From: Micromonospora lupini
GTDB lineage: Bacteria > Actinomycetota > Actinomycetes > Mycobacteriales > Micromonosporaceae
Reading direction: 5' to 3'
DNA length: 64,000 nt
Assembly (NCBI RefSeq): GCF_026342015.1
Contig: NZ_JAPENL010000002.1
Location: 997,001-1,061,000, forward strand
A program made the position numbers and the translations under genes. The notes beneath the pieces were generated by a model, which ran no database searches, was not told where the DNA came from, and saw only the letters and a program-made list of their open reading frames with translations. The number at the start of each line of letters is the position of its first letter. Within the stretch, counting starts at the first letter, position 1. Shown in pieces: positions 1 to 8,110 of this stretch.

Positions 1-2
1 GC

Positions 3-779
3 GCCGAGGTACGCCGTGGCGACCTCTCCGACCTCGACGCGCTTCGGGAGGAAGCGGCCGGCTCCGACGGAGTGGTCCACCTGGCGTTCCGCCACGACCT
101 CCTGGTCAGCGGCAACCTGGCCGGCGCCGCCGAGGTCGACCTGGCGGCTCTCACGGCACTCGCCGACGGCCTGGCCGGCTCCGGCAAGCCCTTCGTCGGC
201 ACGGGCGGGACAGCCATGCTCGTGCTGGGCGGCATCGTCGGCCGACCCGGCACCGAGCGCGACACCTTCCCGGCCGGCGGCTACCGGATCGACGCGGAGA
301 ACTTCGTGGCCGGCCTCGCCTCCCGCGGTGTGCGCTCCTCCGTCGTCCGGCTCCCCATCGTGCACAGCTCGCTGGACCACGTCGGCTTCATCACCACAAT
401 CATCAGGGCGGCCCGGCAGCACGGGTACGCCGCGTACGTCGGCGAGGGCACCAACAGGTGGTCAGCCGTGCACACGCTCGACGCGGCCGAGCTCTACCGA
501 CTCGCCCTGGAAAAGGCCCCAGCCGGTGCGCGCCTGCACGCTGTCGCCGACGCAGGAGTTCCCTTCCGGCAGATCGCCGAGGCCATCGGCCGCAACCTCG
601 ACATCCCGGTCCGGAGCATCAGCCCCGACGAGGCGAGCGGGTACTTCGGCTTCCTCGAGACGTTCGCGCAGCTGGACAACCCGACGTCGTCCGCCGTCAC
701 GCGCGAGCTGCTGGGCTGGACCCCCGCCCACCCCGACCTCATCGCCGACCTGGACGCGGGGCACTACTTCCAGGCGTGA
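3..779 (+). CDS. NAD(P)-binding SDR/epimerase-like protein, 5' end missing
   Basis: The reading frame is open to the left edge of the window, so the Rossmann glycine motif lies outside. The visible start reads GDLSDLDAL, then DGVVHLAF, the pattern that follows strand beta-4 in extended short-chain dehydrogenases (NAD-dependent epimerase/dehydratase family). The middle matches the RGVRSSVVRLP and WSAVHTLDAAELYRLAL segments typical of this family. The usual catalytic YxxxK is not apparent: the equivalent region reads GGYRIDAENF with no lysine, so it may be an atypical family member. An internal GTG at 72 would also open this frame, but the upstream residues are clearly coding. Substrate cannot be inferred. 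Confidence 0.8.
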   Translation, partial: AEVRRGDLSDLDALREEAAGSDGVVHLAFRHDLLVSGNLAGAAEVDLAALTALADGLAGSGKPFVGTGGTAMLVLGGIVGRPGTERDTFPAGGYRIDAENFVAGLASRGVRSSVVRLPIVHSSLDHVGFITTIIRAARQHGYAAYVGEGTNRWSAVHTLDAAELYRLALEKAPAGARLHAVADAGVPFRQIAEAIGRNLDIPVRSISPDEASGYFGFLETFAQLDNPTSSAVTRELLGWTPAHPDLIADLDAGHYFQA

Positions 780-841
780 CCCGCGAACGGCAGCCCGGAC
801 CGTAGGGTCGGCACGGTGACGCACCTACGCGGAGTGAACTG

Positions 842-2104
842 ATGCCGATCCTGTGGCGGGACGCGATGAGTCACGCGCTCTACGGGCCGGGCGGCTTCTT
901 CGTGGCCGGCCCGGGGCCGGCCGACCACTTCCGGACCAGCGTGCACGCCTCCCCGGCGTTCGCCACCGCGCTGCTACGCCTTCTCGATCAGGTCGACGTC
1001 GCCCTCGGCCATCCTGACCGGCTCGACGTCGTCGACGTGGGCGCGGGTCGAGGAGAGCTGCTCCGCGCTCTGCTGGCGTCCGTCGGGGGCGCGGTGGGGG
1101 TTTCCGTGCGTCGGTCACCCGACGAACCGTCGTCGGTCGCCGCCCGTCCGTCGCTAGCGGGCCGCGTGCGCTTCACAGCTGTGGAGTACGCGACCCGCCC
1201 CGAGAACCTGCCCGAAGAGATCACCTGGACAGCCGAGATCCCTGCCGAGATCACCGGGGTGCTGCTGGCCACCGAGTGGCTGGACAACGTGCCGCTGGAC
1301 CTGGCCGTGCACTCCGAGGACGGCTGGCGATACCTGCTGGTCGACCCGGAGAGCGGTGTCGAGTCGGTTGGCGGGCCCGTCGACGCCGCCGACCTCGACT
1401 GGCTGACCACCTGGTGGCCCAGCACCACGAGCCCTCCCGCGGTCGACGGCGACCCGACCTCGGGCGCCACGAGCCCTCTTACCGACGGCGACCCGACCCC
1501 GGAGTTGACCGGGACGGCCGCGACCAGCGAGACCGGGTCGGGTTTCCGGGCAGCCCGGCCGGCACAGGGATCAAGCCTGACCGCCCGGAGCCGGCCGGAA
1601 ACCCCCCACAGCGGCCAGCCGGAAACCCTCCACAGCAACCAACAGCGCGCCGAGATCGGCCGGACCAGGGACGAGGCTTGGGCGAGCGCGGTGCACAAGA
1701 TCCAGCGAGGGCTGGCTGTCGCGGTGGACTACGGGCATCTGCGGGAGGGACGGCCTGTCGACGGGACGTTGACCGGATATCGGGGTGGGCGGCAGGTGCC
1801 TCCGGTGCCGGACGGGTCGAGTGACGTGACAGCGCACGTGGCAATGGACTCGGTCGCCTCCGCCGGCGCGGCGGTCGCCAGGTGTGCGTACTCCCTGGTC
1901 TCGCAGGCCGAGGCGCTGCGGGCGCTCGGGGCCGACGGAGGGCGACCGCCGCTGAGCCTGGCCGGCGTCGACCCGGCCGGTTACGTGCGGGCGCTGGCCG
2001 CCGCGTCGGCGGTGGCCGAGCTGACCGACCCGGCCGGGCTCGGCGGGCACCTGTGGCTGCGCCAACCGGTCGGCATCCCGCTCGGCCCGGCCGTGGCACG
2101 ATGA
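842..2104 (+). CDS. MidA/NDUFAF7-family SAM-dependent methyltransferase
   Basis: A 420-residue protein starting HALYGPGGFFV, followed by a SAM-binding motif I (VVDVGAGRGELLRALL, about residues 60-75) and ATEWLDNVPLDL (about 140), the hallmarks of the MidA/NDUFAF7 (DUF185) methyltransferase family. In humans NDUFAF7 dimethylates an arginine of the complex I subunit NDUFS2, the NuoD homologue. This gene ends in an ATGA overlap with a nuoD, so methylation of that NuoD is an attractive inference. Residues about 195-285 form a Pro/Thr/Ser-rich low-complexity stretch with repeated SP.. DGDPT units that interrupts the domain and is not typical of the family. GGAG at 831-834 precedes the ATG at 842. 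Confidence 0.82.
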   Translation: MPILWRDAMSHALYGPGGFFVAGPGPADHFRTSVHASPAFATALLRLLDQVDVALGHPDRLDVVDVGAGRGELLRALLASVGGAVGVSVRRSPDEPSSVAARPSLAGRVRFTAVEYATRPENLPEEITWTAEIPAEITGVLLATEWLDNVPLDLAVHSEDGWRYLLVDPESGVESVGGPVDAADLDWLTTWWPSTTSPPAVDGDPTSGATSPLTDGDPTPELTGTAATSETGSGFRAARPAQGSSLTARSRPETPHSGQPETLHSNQQRAEIGRTRDEAWASAVHKIQRGLAVAVDYGHLREGRPVDGTLTGYRGGRQVPPVPDGSSDVTAHVAMDSVASAGAAVARCAYSLVSQAEALRALGADGGRPPLSLAGVDPAGYVRALAAASAVAELTDPAGLGGHLWLRQPVGIPLGPAVAR

Positions 2105-3288
2105 CGGGCATGACCACCGACGCCGGGGCCCTTCGTGAACTGACCGTCGGCACGGGGGCCGGCCTGGTCGCCGGCACCGGCGATCAGCAGATCGGCACCG
2201 ACATGGTGCTGAACATCGGCCCGCAGCACCCCTCGACGCACGGCGTGCTGCGGTTGAAGCTGGTGCTCGACGGCGAGCGGGTCATCGCCTGCGAACCGAT
2301 CGTCGGGTACATGCACCGGGGCGCGGAGAAGCTCTTCGAGGTACGCGACTACCGGCAGATCATCGTGCTGGCCAACAGGCACGACTGGCTCTCGGCGTTC
2401 TCGAACGAGCTGGGTGTGGTGCTCGCGGTGGAACGTCTGATGGGCATGGAGGTGCCGGAGCGGGCCACCTGGCTGCGGATGGCCCTCGCCGAGTTGAACC
2501 GGGTGCTCAACCACCTGATGTTCCTCGGCTCCTACCCGCTGGAGATCGGGGCGATCACGCCGGTCTTCTACGCTTTCCGGGAACGGGAGACCATCCAGGC
2601 GGTGATGGAGGAGGTCTCCGGCGGCCGGATCCACTACATGTTCAACCGGGTGGGCGGGCTGAAGGAGGAGGTGCCGTACGGCTGGACCGGGCGGGCGCGT
2701 GCGGCGATCGGCGAGGTACGCCGGCGGCTGCCCGACCTGGACCACCTGATCCGGCGCAACGAGATCTTCCTGGCCCGCACGGTGGGCGTGGGCGTGCTGT
2801 CCGCGGCCGACGCCGCCGCGTTCGGCGCGTCCGGTCCGGTGGCCCGAGCCTCCGGGCTCGACCTGGACCTGCGCCGCGACGATCCCTACCTGGCCTACGA
2901 CGAGCTGGACGTGCCGGTGGTGACGAAGACCGCCGGGGACTGCCACGCCCGCTTCGAGGTGCTGCTCGACCAGGTGTACGTCTCGCTGGATCTGGCCGAG
3001 CAGTGCCTGGACCGGGTGGACCGGCTGACCGGGCCGATCAACACCCGACTGCCGAAGGTCCTCAAGGCGCCGGAGGGGCACACGTACGCCTGGACGGAGA
3101 ATCCGCTGGGCATCAACGGCTACTACCTGGTGTCGCGCGGCGAGAAGACGCCCTGGCGGTTGAAACTGCGCACCGCGTCGTACGCCAACGTGCAGGCGCT
3201 GGCCACCCTGCTCCCCGGCTGCCTCGTGCCGGACCTGATCGCCATCCTCGGCTCGATGTTCTTCGTGGTCGGCGACATCGACAAGTGA
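2101..3288 (+). CDS. nuoD: NADH-quinone oxidoreductase subunit D (stand-alone copy)
   Basis: A 395-residue NuoD/49-kDa complex I subunit. Diagnostic motifs are NIGPQHPSTHGVLR near the start, GYMHRGAEKLFE, the LNRVLNHLMFLG helix and the terminal FFVVGDIDK. It forms part of the quinone-reducing module of the peripheral arm. The other nuo genes are not beside it, so this looks like the extra, separately encoded NuoD copy annotated as 'subunit D 2' in some actinomycetes (from knowledge, not checked). The ATG at 2101 overlaps the stop of the methyltransferase by four bases (ATGA), implying translational coupling; a second ATG at 2110 is possible. Confidence 0.93.
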   Translation: MTGMTTDAGALRELTVGTGAGLVAGTGDQQIGTDMVLNIGPQHPSTHGVLRLKLVLDGERVIACEPIVGYMHRGAEKLFEVRDYRQIIVLANRHDWLSAFSNELGVVLAVERLMGMEVPERATWLRMALAELNRVLNHLMFLGSYPLEIGAITPVFYAFRERETIQAVMEEVSGGRIHYMFNRVGGLKEEVPYGWTGRARAAIGEVRRRLPDLDHLIRRNEIFLARTVGVGVLSAADAAAFGASGPVARASGLDLDLRRDDPYLAYDELDVPVVTKTAGDCHARFEVLLDQVYVSLDLAEQCLDRVDRLTGPINTRLPKVLKAPEGHTYAWTENPLGINGYYLVSRGEKTPWRLKLRTASYANVQALATLLPGCLVPDLIAILGSMFFVVGDIDK

Positions 3289-3306
3289 CCTGGGCCGTCT
3301 CGCGGG

Positions 3307-5325
3307 TCAGCGCCAGCGGTCGGTGACCGGGGCGCCGCCGGCACGCGGCACGTCGTCCTGCGGCGGGTAGCCGTACCGTTCCTCGACCCGACGACGGCCG
3401 GCCTGCTCGGGGGCGGGCTCCGGCTCGTGGCCGCGCTGGCGCGGCGGGCGCCACTCGTCCGGCACGGGTACTCCGCCGACAGGCAACGCCGCCCGGCCCC
3501 CCGGCTCGGACCGCTGGTACGACCCGCGGTCGTCCTGCCAGCGCGGATCCCCGTGGCGGCGCTCGTCCTCGTGGCGGCGCGGGTCCTCGTGGCGGCGCTC
3601 GTCCTCGTGCCGGCGGCCATCCTCGTGCCGGCGGCCCTCCTCGTGCCGGCGCGGGTCCTCGTGGCGGCGCGGGTCCTCGTGGCGGCGCGGGTCCTCGTGG
3701 CGGCGCGGGTCCTCGTGGCGGACGGACGCCCAGCGGTCCGCCATCCGGTACTCGGTGCCCGTGGCGTCGGCGTGCACCTCGGCCCGGCGTTCGCCGACGT
3801 GCAGCTCGCGGCCGTTCTCGTCGTCCCGGACGGCCGCCCACCGGTCGCCGGCCCGCAGCTGCGACCAGTACTCGCCTGTGTCGTCCGCCCGCAGGGCCGG
3901 ACCGGGTTGCGGCGCACCGTGGTCGGGCTCGGCCTGCTCCGACCAGCCACGGTCGTCGCGCGGCGCTCGGCCGCCCCAGGCGGGCTCGTCGGCCTGGGCG
4001 TACGCGTCGCGCTGGCCGGTCCTCTCCGCCTCGTCGCGGCGAGCGGTCCAGCCCGGCTTCTCGTCGCCGACGTCGGGCCCGTGCCGGCCCCGGCCCGAGT
4101 CGTCCCGTGCGCCCCTCCAGCCGGAGTCACCCCGGGCAGCGCGCTGCGGACCACCCCAGGACCGGTCCTCGACCGGCCGGGCCCGATCGTCGGCAGGGCG
4201 GATCCGGTCGCCGGCAGGGCGGTCCCGGTCGTCGGCGTACGGGGGCCGGGGGTTCTCGGGGTCGTCCCACGAGTGGTCGGCCGGCCGGGCACGTCCCCCC
4301 GTGCCGCCGCCCCGGGCCCACTCCTGGGCCGGCGGGGTCCACTGGCCGGCGTACCCACCGCCGTAGCGCGCGCCCGGCTCGGCCGGTCCGCCGTCCACAA
4401 CTGTGTGCCGGGTGGTGACGTGCACGGTCTCGGTGTGCCGCACCACGCCGACAGGCCGGTGCGCCGCCTCCGGGCGGTCGTGCTCGCGGGAGCGGGGCGC
4501 GGCGTACCCGGCCGCGGGCCGCTCGGAGCCGTACACACCGCCGGGGGTTGGCTCGGGGGGCGCATCGGCGGCGGCGCGGTGACGGTACGCCGGTTCGTCG
4601 TCGGCGCGCTCGTCGCGGCCCCACCGAATAGCCGCCTCGTCGGGGGCCGGCACGCGCACGCGCCCGGCGCCCTCGTCCGGACCCAGGCCCCGAGCCCGAC
4701 CAGCCGCCTCGTCGCGGGCCGACATCCGCACGCGCCCGGCGCCCTCGTCCGGACCCAGGCCCCGAGCCCGACCAGCCGCCTCGTCCGCGCCCGGTGTCCG
4801 GACCCGGGCGGCCGGCGCCTCGCCGGGGACCGGCGCCTCGCCGGGGACCGGCGCCCGACTGCGGACGGCCGGAGTCTCATCCACCGGTTCGGCGGACGGC
4901 GCGCGCACACGGCCGGCGCCCGCCGGCTCGGCCCCCGGGGTGGCTCCGGCGAGGGCCGCTCCGGTGGCATCCAGGCGGCGGCGGACCGCGGCGATCCCCT
5001 CCTGGGCCCGCTGCGCCTGGTCGAGCGCCTGGTTGCCGCGCTGCGCGGCGGCGACGATCTCGGCGCGCAACTCCCGGCGCAGCTCCTCGATCTCGTCCAG
5101 CAGCTCATCGGCACGAGCGTCGTCACCGTCGGGGCGCAACGCGATGGAGAGGCCGATCAGGACCACCGCCACGATGGCGAGCACCGCCGCGAAGCGCAGC
5201 GGACCGTTGCCGTCGGCGACCAGCAGGATCAGCGCCGCCACCGGGGCCAGTGCCACACCGCCCCAGAAGAGCACGGTCAGCAGCAGCGGTTGACGCCGGG
5301 CGTCGGGGGTGACCGGGGCTGGCAT
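3307..5325 (-). CDS. Repeat-rich membrane-anchored coiled-coil protein, unknown function
   Basis: A 672-residue protein with two adjacent membrane segments near the N terminus (about residues 12-60: LLLTVLFWGGVALAPVAALI and FAAVLAIVAVVLIGLSIAL), then an acidic/basic coiled coil (ELLDEIEELRRELRAEIV, about 67-115). The rest is predicted disordered and very rich in R, D, E, P, G. It carries about 2.5 copies of a 24-residue repeat (72-bp DNA period, about 4632-4790) and a run of RRHEDP-type hexapeptides (roughly 3555-3725). The ATG at 5325 was chosen because it directly precedes the hydrophobic region; the longer frame upstream crosses the neighbour's terminator. Family not recognised. Cytoplasmic side of the tail is inferred. 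Confidence 0.75.
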   Translation of the reverse strand: MPAPVTPDARRQPLLLTVLFWGGVALAPVAALILLVADGNGPLRFAAVLAIVAVVLIGLSIALRPDGDDARADELLDEIEELRRELRAEIVAAAQRGNQALDQAQRAQEGIAAVRRRLDATGAALAGATPGAEPAGAGRVRAPSAEPVDETPAVRSRAPVPGEAPVPGEAPAARVRTPGADEAAGRARGLGPDEGAGRVRMSARDEAAGRARGLGPDEGAGRVRVPAPDEAAIRWGRDERADDEPAYRHRAAADAPPEPTPGGVYGSERPAAGYAAPRSREHDRPEAAHRPVGVVRHTETVHVTTRHTVVDGGPAEPGARYGGGYAGQWTPPAQEWARGGGTGGRARPADHSWDDPENPRPPYADDRDRPAGDRIRPADDRARPVEDRSWGGPQRAARGDSGWRGARDDSGRGRHGPDVGDEKPGWTARRDEAERTGQRDAYAQADEPAWGGRAPRDDRGWSEQAEPDHGAPQPGPALRADDTGEYWSQLRAGDRWAAVRDDENGRELHVGERRAEVHADATGTEYRMADRWASVRHEDPRRHEDPRRHEDPRRHEDPRRHEEGRRHEDGRRHEDERRHEDPRRHEDERRHGDPRWQDDRGSYQRSEPGGRAALPVGGVPVPDEWRPPRQRGHEPEPAPEQAGRRRVEERYGYPPQDDVPRAGGAPVTDRWR
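3555..3725 (-). repeat. 18-bp repeats encoding RRHEDP hexapeptides
   Basis: Near-identical 18-bp units (GTCCTCGTGGCGGCGCGG and variants) encode a series of about nine R-R-H-E-D/E-P/G/E hexapeptides. The result is a His/Arg/Glu-rich stretch inside the disordered tail of the host gene. Confidence 0.85.
4632..4790 (-). repeat. 72-bp in-frame tandem repeat, about 2.5 copies
   Basis: Copies begin at 4632, 4704 and 4776 and read on the minus strand as DEAAGRARGLGPDEGAGRVR-like units. They keep frame, so copy-number change would alter length by 24 residues without a frameshift. Confidence 0.85.
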
Positions 5326-5379
5326 GGGTGTGCAGCCTACCGACGATCCCCACCGGAGGGAACGGGTCCCCGGACGCGC

Positions 5380-5414
5380 GGACGCCCCCGCCCCGAGATG
5401 GGGAGGGGGCGTCC
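5380..5414 (-). terminator. Hairpin terminator after the binding-protein gene
   Basis: GGACGCCCCCGCCCC (5380-5394) pairs with GGGGAGGGGGCGTCC (5400-5414) with one mismatch and a five-base loop. It lies 20 bases past the stop of the osmoprotectant-binding protein and before the start of the next minus-strand gene. No T-run follows, as is common in high-GC actinobacteria. Confidence 0.75.
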
Positions 5415-5434
5415 GCAGCACACCCGAAGGCGGG

Positions 5435-6439
5435 TCAGCTGGTGGCGAAGGCGCCGTCCGAGGAGAAGACCAGACCCACGCTGATCTTGCCCTCACGCAG
5501 CCCGTTCTTGGTCAGCGGCCCACCCTGGTCAAGCGAGGAGAACGAACCCACCGAGAGCCCGTACGTCTTCTCCAGGCCCGGCTTGCAGAACGGACGCTGC
5601 TGGCACTCCGGCGGGCCGCCCAGCACCGTCGCGCTGCCGGAGCACTTCGCGGCCAGCTCGGAGAGGGTCCGTACGCCGTACTTGTCGGCGAACTCCTGGG
5701 TGACCGCGAACGCGTTCTGGTCCTGTGCGGCGGCGGGGCTGCCGAAGGTGATACCCACCTTGTCGCCCTCGGGCTTGAGCTTGGTCACCGTCGCGTTGAT
5801 GTCGGGCGAGGACACCGGCTGGGCGTTCTTGCCGTTGGCCTTGGTGTTGAGGAACTCGGCCATTGTCGACGCGTACTCCGGGACGACCTGGATCTCGCCC
5901 TTCTCCAGCGCCGGCTCGTACAGCTCCCGGTTGCCGATCTGCTGCACCTTGACCTGGTAGCCGGCTGCGGTGAGCGCGATCCGGTACAGCTCACCCAACG
6001 TCTGGCTCTCGCTGAAGTTGCCGGCGCCCACCACGATCTGGCCACCCGGGCCCTTGGCGATGCCCGCGGTGATGTTGTTGGCGCTGGCGAACTCCTCGGC
6101 GGCCACCTTGGGGGTCTTGCGGTCGGCGTCGACGGCCTTGTTGAGCTGGACCAGCTTCGGGGTGTCGAGCGCCGCGGAGACCTTGTCCAGAGCGGCGATC
6201 AACTGCGGGTTGGCCACCTTGCTGTTGACGGCCGGGATGACGTTGTCGGAGTTCTGGAGCTTCTTGTCGTCCGTCAGAGCGATGAGCTGCTGACCGGCGA
6301 CCGGGGCGCACCCGGCGCCGGAGGCGCTCGTCTGGGGGGCGTCGGTGCCGGACGAGCCGGCATCACCACACCCGGTGAGCAGTGCTGCCCCGGCGACGGC
6401 GCCGATGGCGCCCATCGCCAGACGTGTACGTGCGCGCAT
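5435..6439 (-). CDS. Osmoprotectant (glycine betaine/choline) ABC transporter substrate-binding lipoprotein
   Basis: A 334-residue exported lipoprotein of the ProX/OpuCC family (OpuAC domain). It starts MRARTRLAMGAIG with lipobox AALLTGC, so the mature protein begins at a lipidated Cys near residue 24. Family motifs include GGQIVVGAGNFSESQTLGEL and VVPEYASTM, which shape the betaine-binding cleft. It is last in the set after the two permeases, separated from them by 221 bases that hold an inverted repeat and possibly a separate promoter. The start at 6439 was preferred to upstream codons because it opens directly into the signal peptide and follows GGAAGG. Confidence 0.92.
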   Translation of the reverse strand: MRARTRLAMGAIGAVAGAALLTGCGDAGSSGTDAPQTSASGAGCAPVAGQQLIALTDDKKLQNSDNVIPAVNSKVANPQLIAALDKVSAALDTPKLVQLNKAVDADRKTPKVAAEEFASANNITAGIAKGPGGQIVVGAGNFSESQTLGELYRIALTAAGYQVKVQQIGNRELYEPALEKGEIQVVPEYASTMAEFLNTKANGKNAQPVSSPDINATVTKLKPEGDKVGITFGSPAAAQDQNAFAVTQEFADKYGVRTLSELAAKCSGSATVLGGPPECQQRPFCKPGLEKTYGLSVGSFSSLDQGGPLTKNGLREGKISVGLVFSSDGAFATS

Positions 6440-6498
6440 GTGCCGCCCGCCTTCCGTGTCCCGGCGCGACCCGTCCCGGGCCGGCCGCGTGTCCGACG

Positions 6499-6525
6499 GG
6501 CGATCCTGGCTGTTGATCGCCCGCG
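6499..6525. promoter_or_regulatory. Inverted repeat upstream of the binding-protein gene
   Basis: CGGGCGATC (6499-6507) and GATCGCCCG (6517-6525) are perfect 9-bp arms with a 9-base spacer, about 60 bases upstream of the binding-protein start. This could be an operator, or a hairpin adjusting expression of the binding protein relative to the permeases. Confidence 0.45.
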
Positions 6526-6660
6526 ACCTTCCACCCAACATGGTCCGCGAGCGACCGACAACCTGAGATGGGCTTCGTCACCGCATCGTCACCGATCGGC
6601 CCGCCGCTGGTCGCCTCTTCGGCGTTCACTCACCCGGACGGACCACGTGTTGACGGCGCG

Positions 6661-7398
6661 TCAGGCGCGGCCTGTGGCGTCGGCGGGCCGGGCGCGGCCG
6701 GCGCGCTGCCGCCCGCGTCGCAGGGGACGGGGGGTGACCAGGCGTTCGACGATCCCGAGGAGCAGCTCGGCCAGCAGCGCCAACCCGGCCACCAGCACAC
6801 CGCCGGCCACGATCTGCCCGCCACCGGCGGCGATGCTCAAACCGAACCCGGTGCGGATGATCTCGCCGAGACCGCCACCGTTGACGAACGAGGCCAGCGC
6901 GGTCGTGGCGATGACCTGCACGGCGGCGGTCCGGAAACCGGCCGCCAGGTACGGCACCGCGAGCGGCAGCTCCACCCGACGCAGCAGTTGCCCGCCGGAC
7001 AGGCCCATCCCGCGGGCCGCGTCGCGCGCCTCCGGGTCTGCCTGACGTACGCCTGTGTAGGCGTTGGCCAGCAGCGGCGGGACGGCGAAGACGGCGAGCG
7101 CCACCACCACAGGCGTACGCCCGAAGCCGAGGAAGGTCAGCGGCAGGATGGTCAGCAACGCCAGGGTGGGAATGGCCAAAGTGGCGTTGGACACCAACAC
7201 CACCAGGCCACCGCCCCGGCCGGCGTGCCCGAGCCAGAGCCCGACCGGCCAGGCCACCAGGCAGCCCAGCGCCACCGCCAGGGCGGAGATCGTCAGGTGC
7301 TCACCGAGCCGGTCCAGGATGCCGCCCGGGTTGCTCCAGTTCAGGGGGTCGTTGAGCCAGAGCACCGCCTGGTGCACGGGGTTGGCCGCGGCGCTCAC
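6661..7398 (-). CDS. Osmoprotectant ABC transporter permease (second subunit)
   Basis: A 245-residue inner-membrane permease of the ProW/OpuCB/OpuCD family (binding-protein-dependent transport domain). At least five hydrophobic helices are visible. The coupling loop EARDAARGMGLSGGQLLRRVELPLA matches the EAA motif that docks with the ATPase. The GTG at 7398 overlaps the TGA of the upstream permease (GTGA), which decides the start over longer frames. It probably forms a heterodimer with the preceding permease. Confidence 0.92.
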   Translation of the reverse strand: MSAAANPVHQAVLWLNDPLNWSNPGGILDRLGEHLTISALAVALGCLVAWPVGLWLGHAGRGGGLVVLVSNATLAIPTLALLTILPLTFLGFGRTPVVVALAVFAVPPLLANAYTGVRQADPEARDAARGMGLSGGQLLRRVELPLAVPYLAAGFRTAAVQVIATTALASFVNGGGLGEIIRTGFGLSIAAGGGQIVAGGVLVAGLALLAELLLGIVERLVTPRPLRRGRQRAGRARPADATGRA

Positions 7399-8081
7399 CG
7401 GACGCCCCGGGCGGACCAGGGGGTGACGAGCCGGCCGACGAGGACCAGCAGCAGGTCCAGCAGCACCGCGAGCGCCACGCAGAGCACCGTACCGGTCATG
7501 ATTTCGGCCTTGTAGAGGTTGTTCTGGAAGCCCGCGAAGATCAGTTGGCCGAGGCCGCCGTGCCCCACCAGCACCCCGACGGTGACAAGCGCGACAGTCG
7601 ACACGGTGGCCAGGCGCAGCCCGGTCAGGATGCCGGGGATGGCAAGCGGCAGGTCGATCCGGAAGAGCCGCCGCCACCGGCCGTAGCCCATGCCCTCGGC
7701 GGCCTCGCCGACCTCCGGCGGCACCTGGTTGAGCCCCGCCACCACGTTGCGGACGATCAGCAGCAGCGCGTACAGGACCAACCCGACCAGCACGGTGGTG
7801 GCGCCGGTGCCCAGGTACGGTGCGATGAACGCGAACAGCGCCAGTGACGGGATGGTGTAGATCACGCCGGTGACGCCGAGGATCGGGCCGGCCAGCGGGC
7901 GGACCCAGTACGCGAGCACGGACAACGGCAGGGCGATCAGCACCGCGATCAACACCGCGCGTCCCGTGAGGGAGGCGTGTTCACGCACGGCGGCAAGGAT
8001 CGTGTCAGAGTTGTCCCGCACGTACTGCCAGGAGAACCAGGGGTTACCCGGGTCGGCCCGGTAGCTCAGGCGGAAGGACAT
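7395..8081 (-). CDS. Osmoprotectant ABC transporter permease (first subunit)
   Basis: A 228-residue permease of the same family as its downstream neighbour, with the EAA-type loop EVGEAAEGMGYGRWRRLFRIDLPLA near residues 125-150 and about six hydrophobic helices. The ATG at 8081 leaves only 29 bases to the divergent ATPase start, so its promoter must overlap the ATPase coding region or be very compact. A GTG at 8021 (VRDNSDTIL) is an alternative start that would leave more room. Confidence 0.92.
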   Translation of the reverse strand: MSFRLSYRADPGNPWFSWQYVRDNSDTILAAVREHASLTGRAVLIAVLIALPLSVLAYWVRPLAGPILGVTGVIYTIPSLALFAFIAPYLGTGATTVLVGLVLYALLLIVRNVVAGLNQVPPEVGEAAEGMGYGRWRRLFRIDLPLAIPGILTGLRLATVSTVALVTVGVLVGHGGLGQLIFAGFQNNLYKAEIMTGTVLCVALAVLLDLLLVLVGRLVTPWSARGVR

Positions 8082-8110
8082 ACGTGGACGTTACCCCGGA
8101 GGCTGCCGGC

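Noticed and set aside
816..842. Eight-codon minigene ending in TGATG overlap with the methyltransferase start
   Set aside because: No dedicated ribosome site and the length is within chance; the GGAG between is better explained as serving ATG 842.
3427..5484. Plus-strand open frame opposite the repeat-rich membrane protein
   Set aside because: Composition (Arg/Pro/Ala/Leu/Val) is mirror-like. The minus frame has clear membrane and coiled-coil features and a sensible start.
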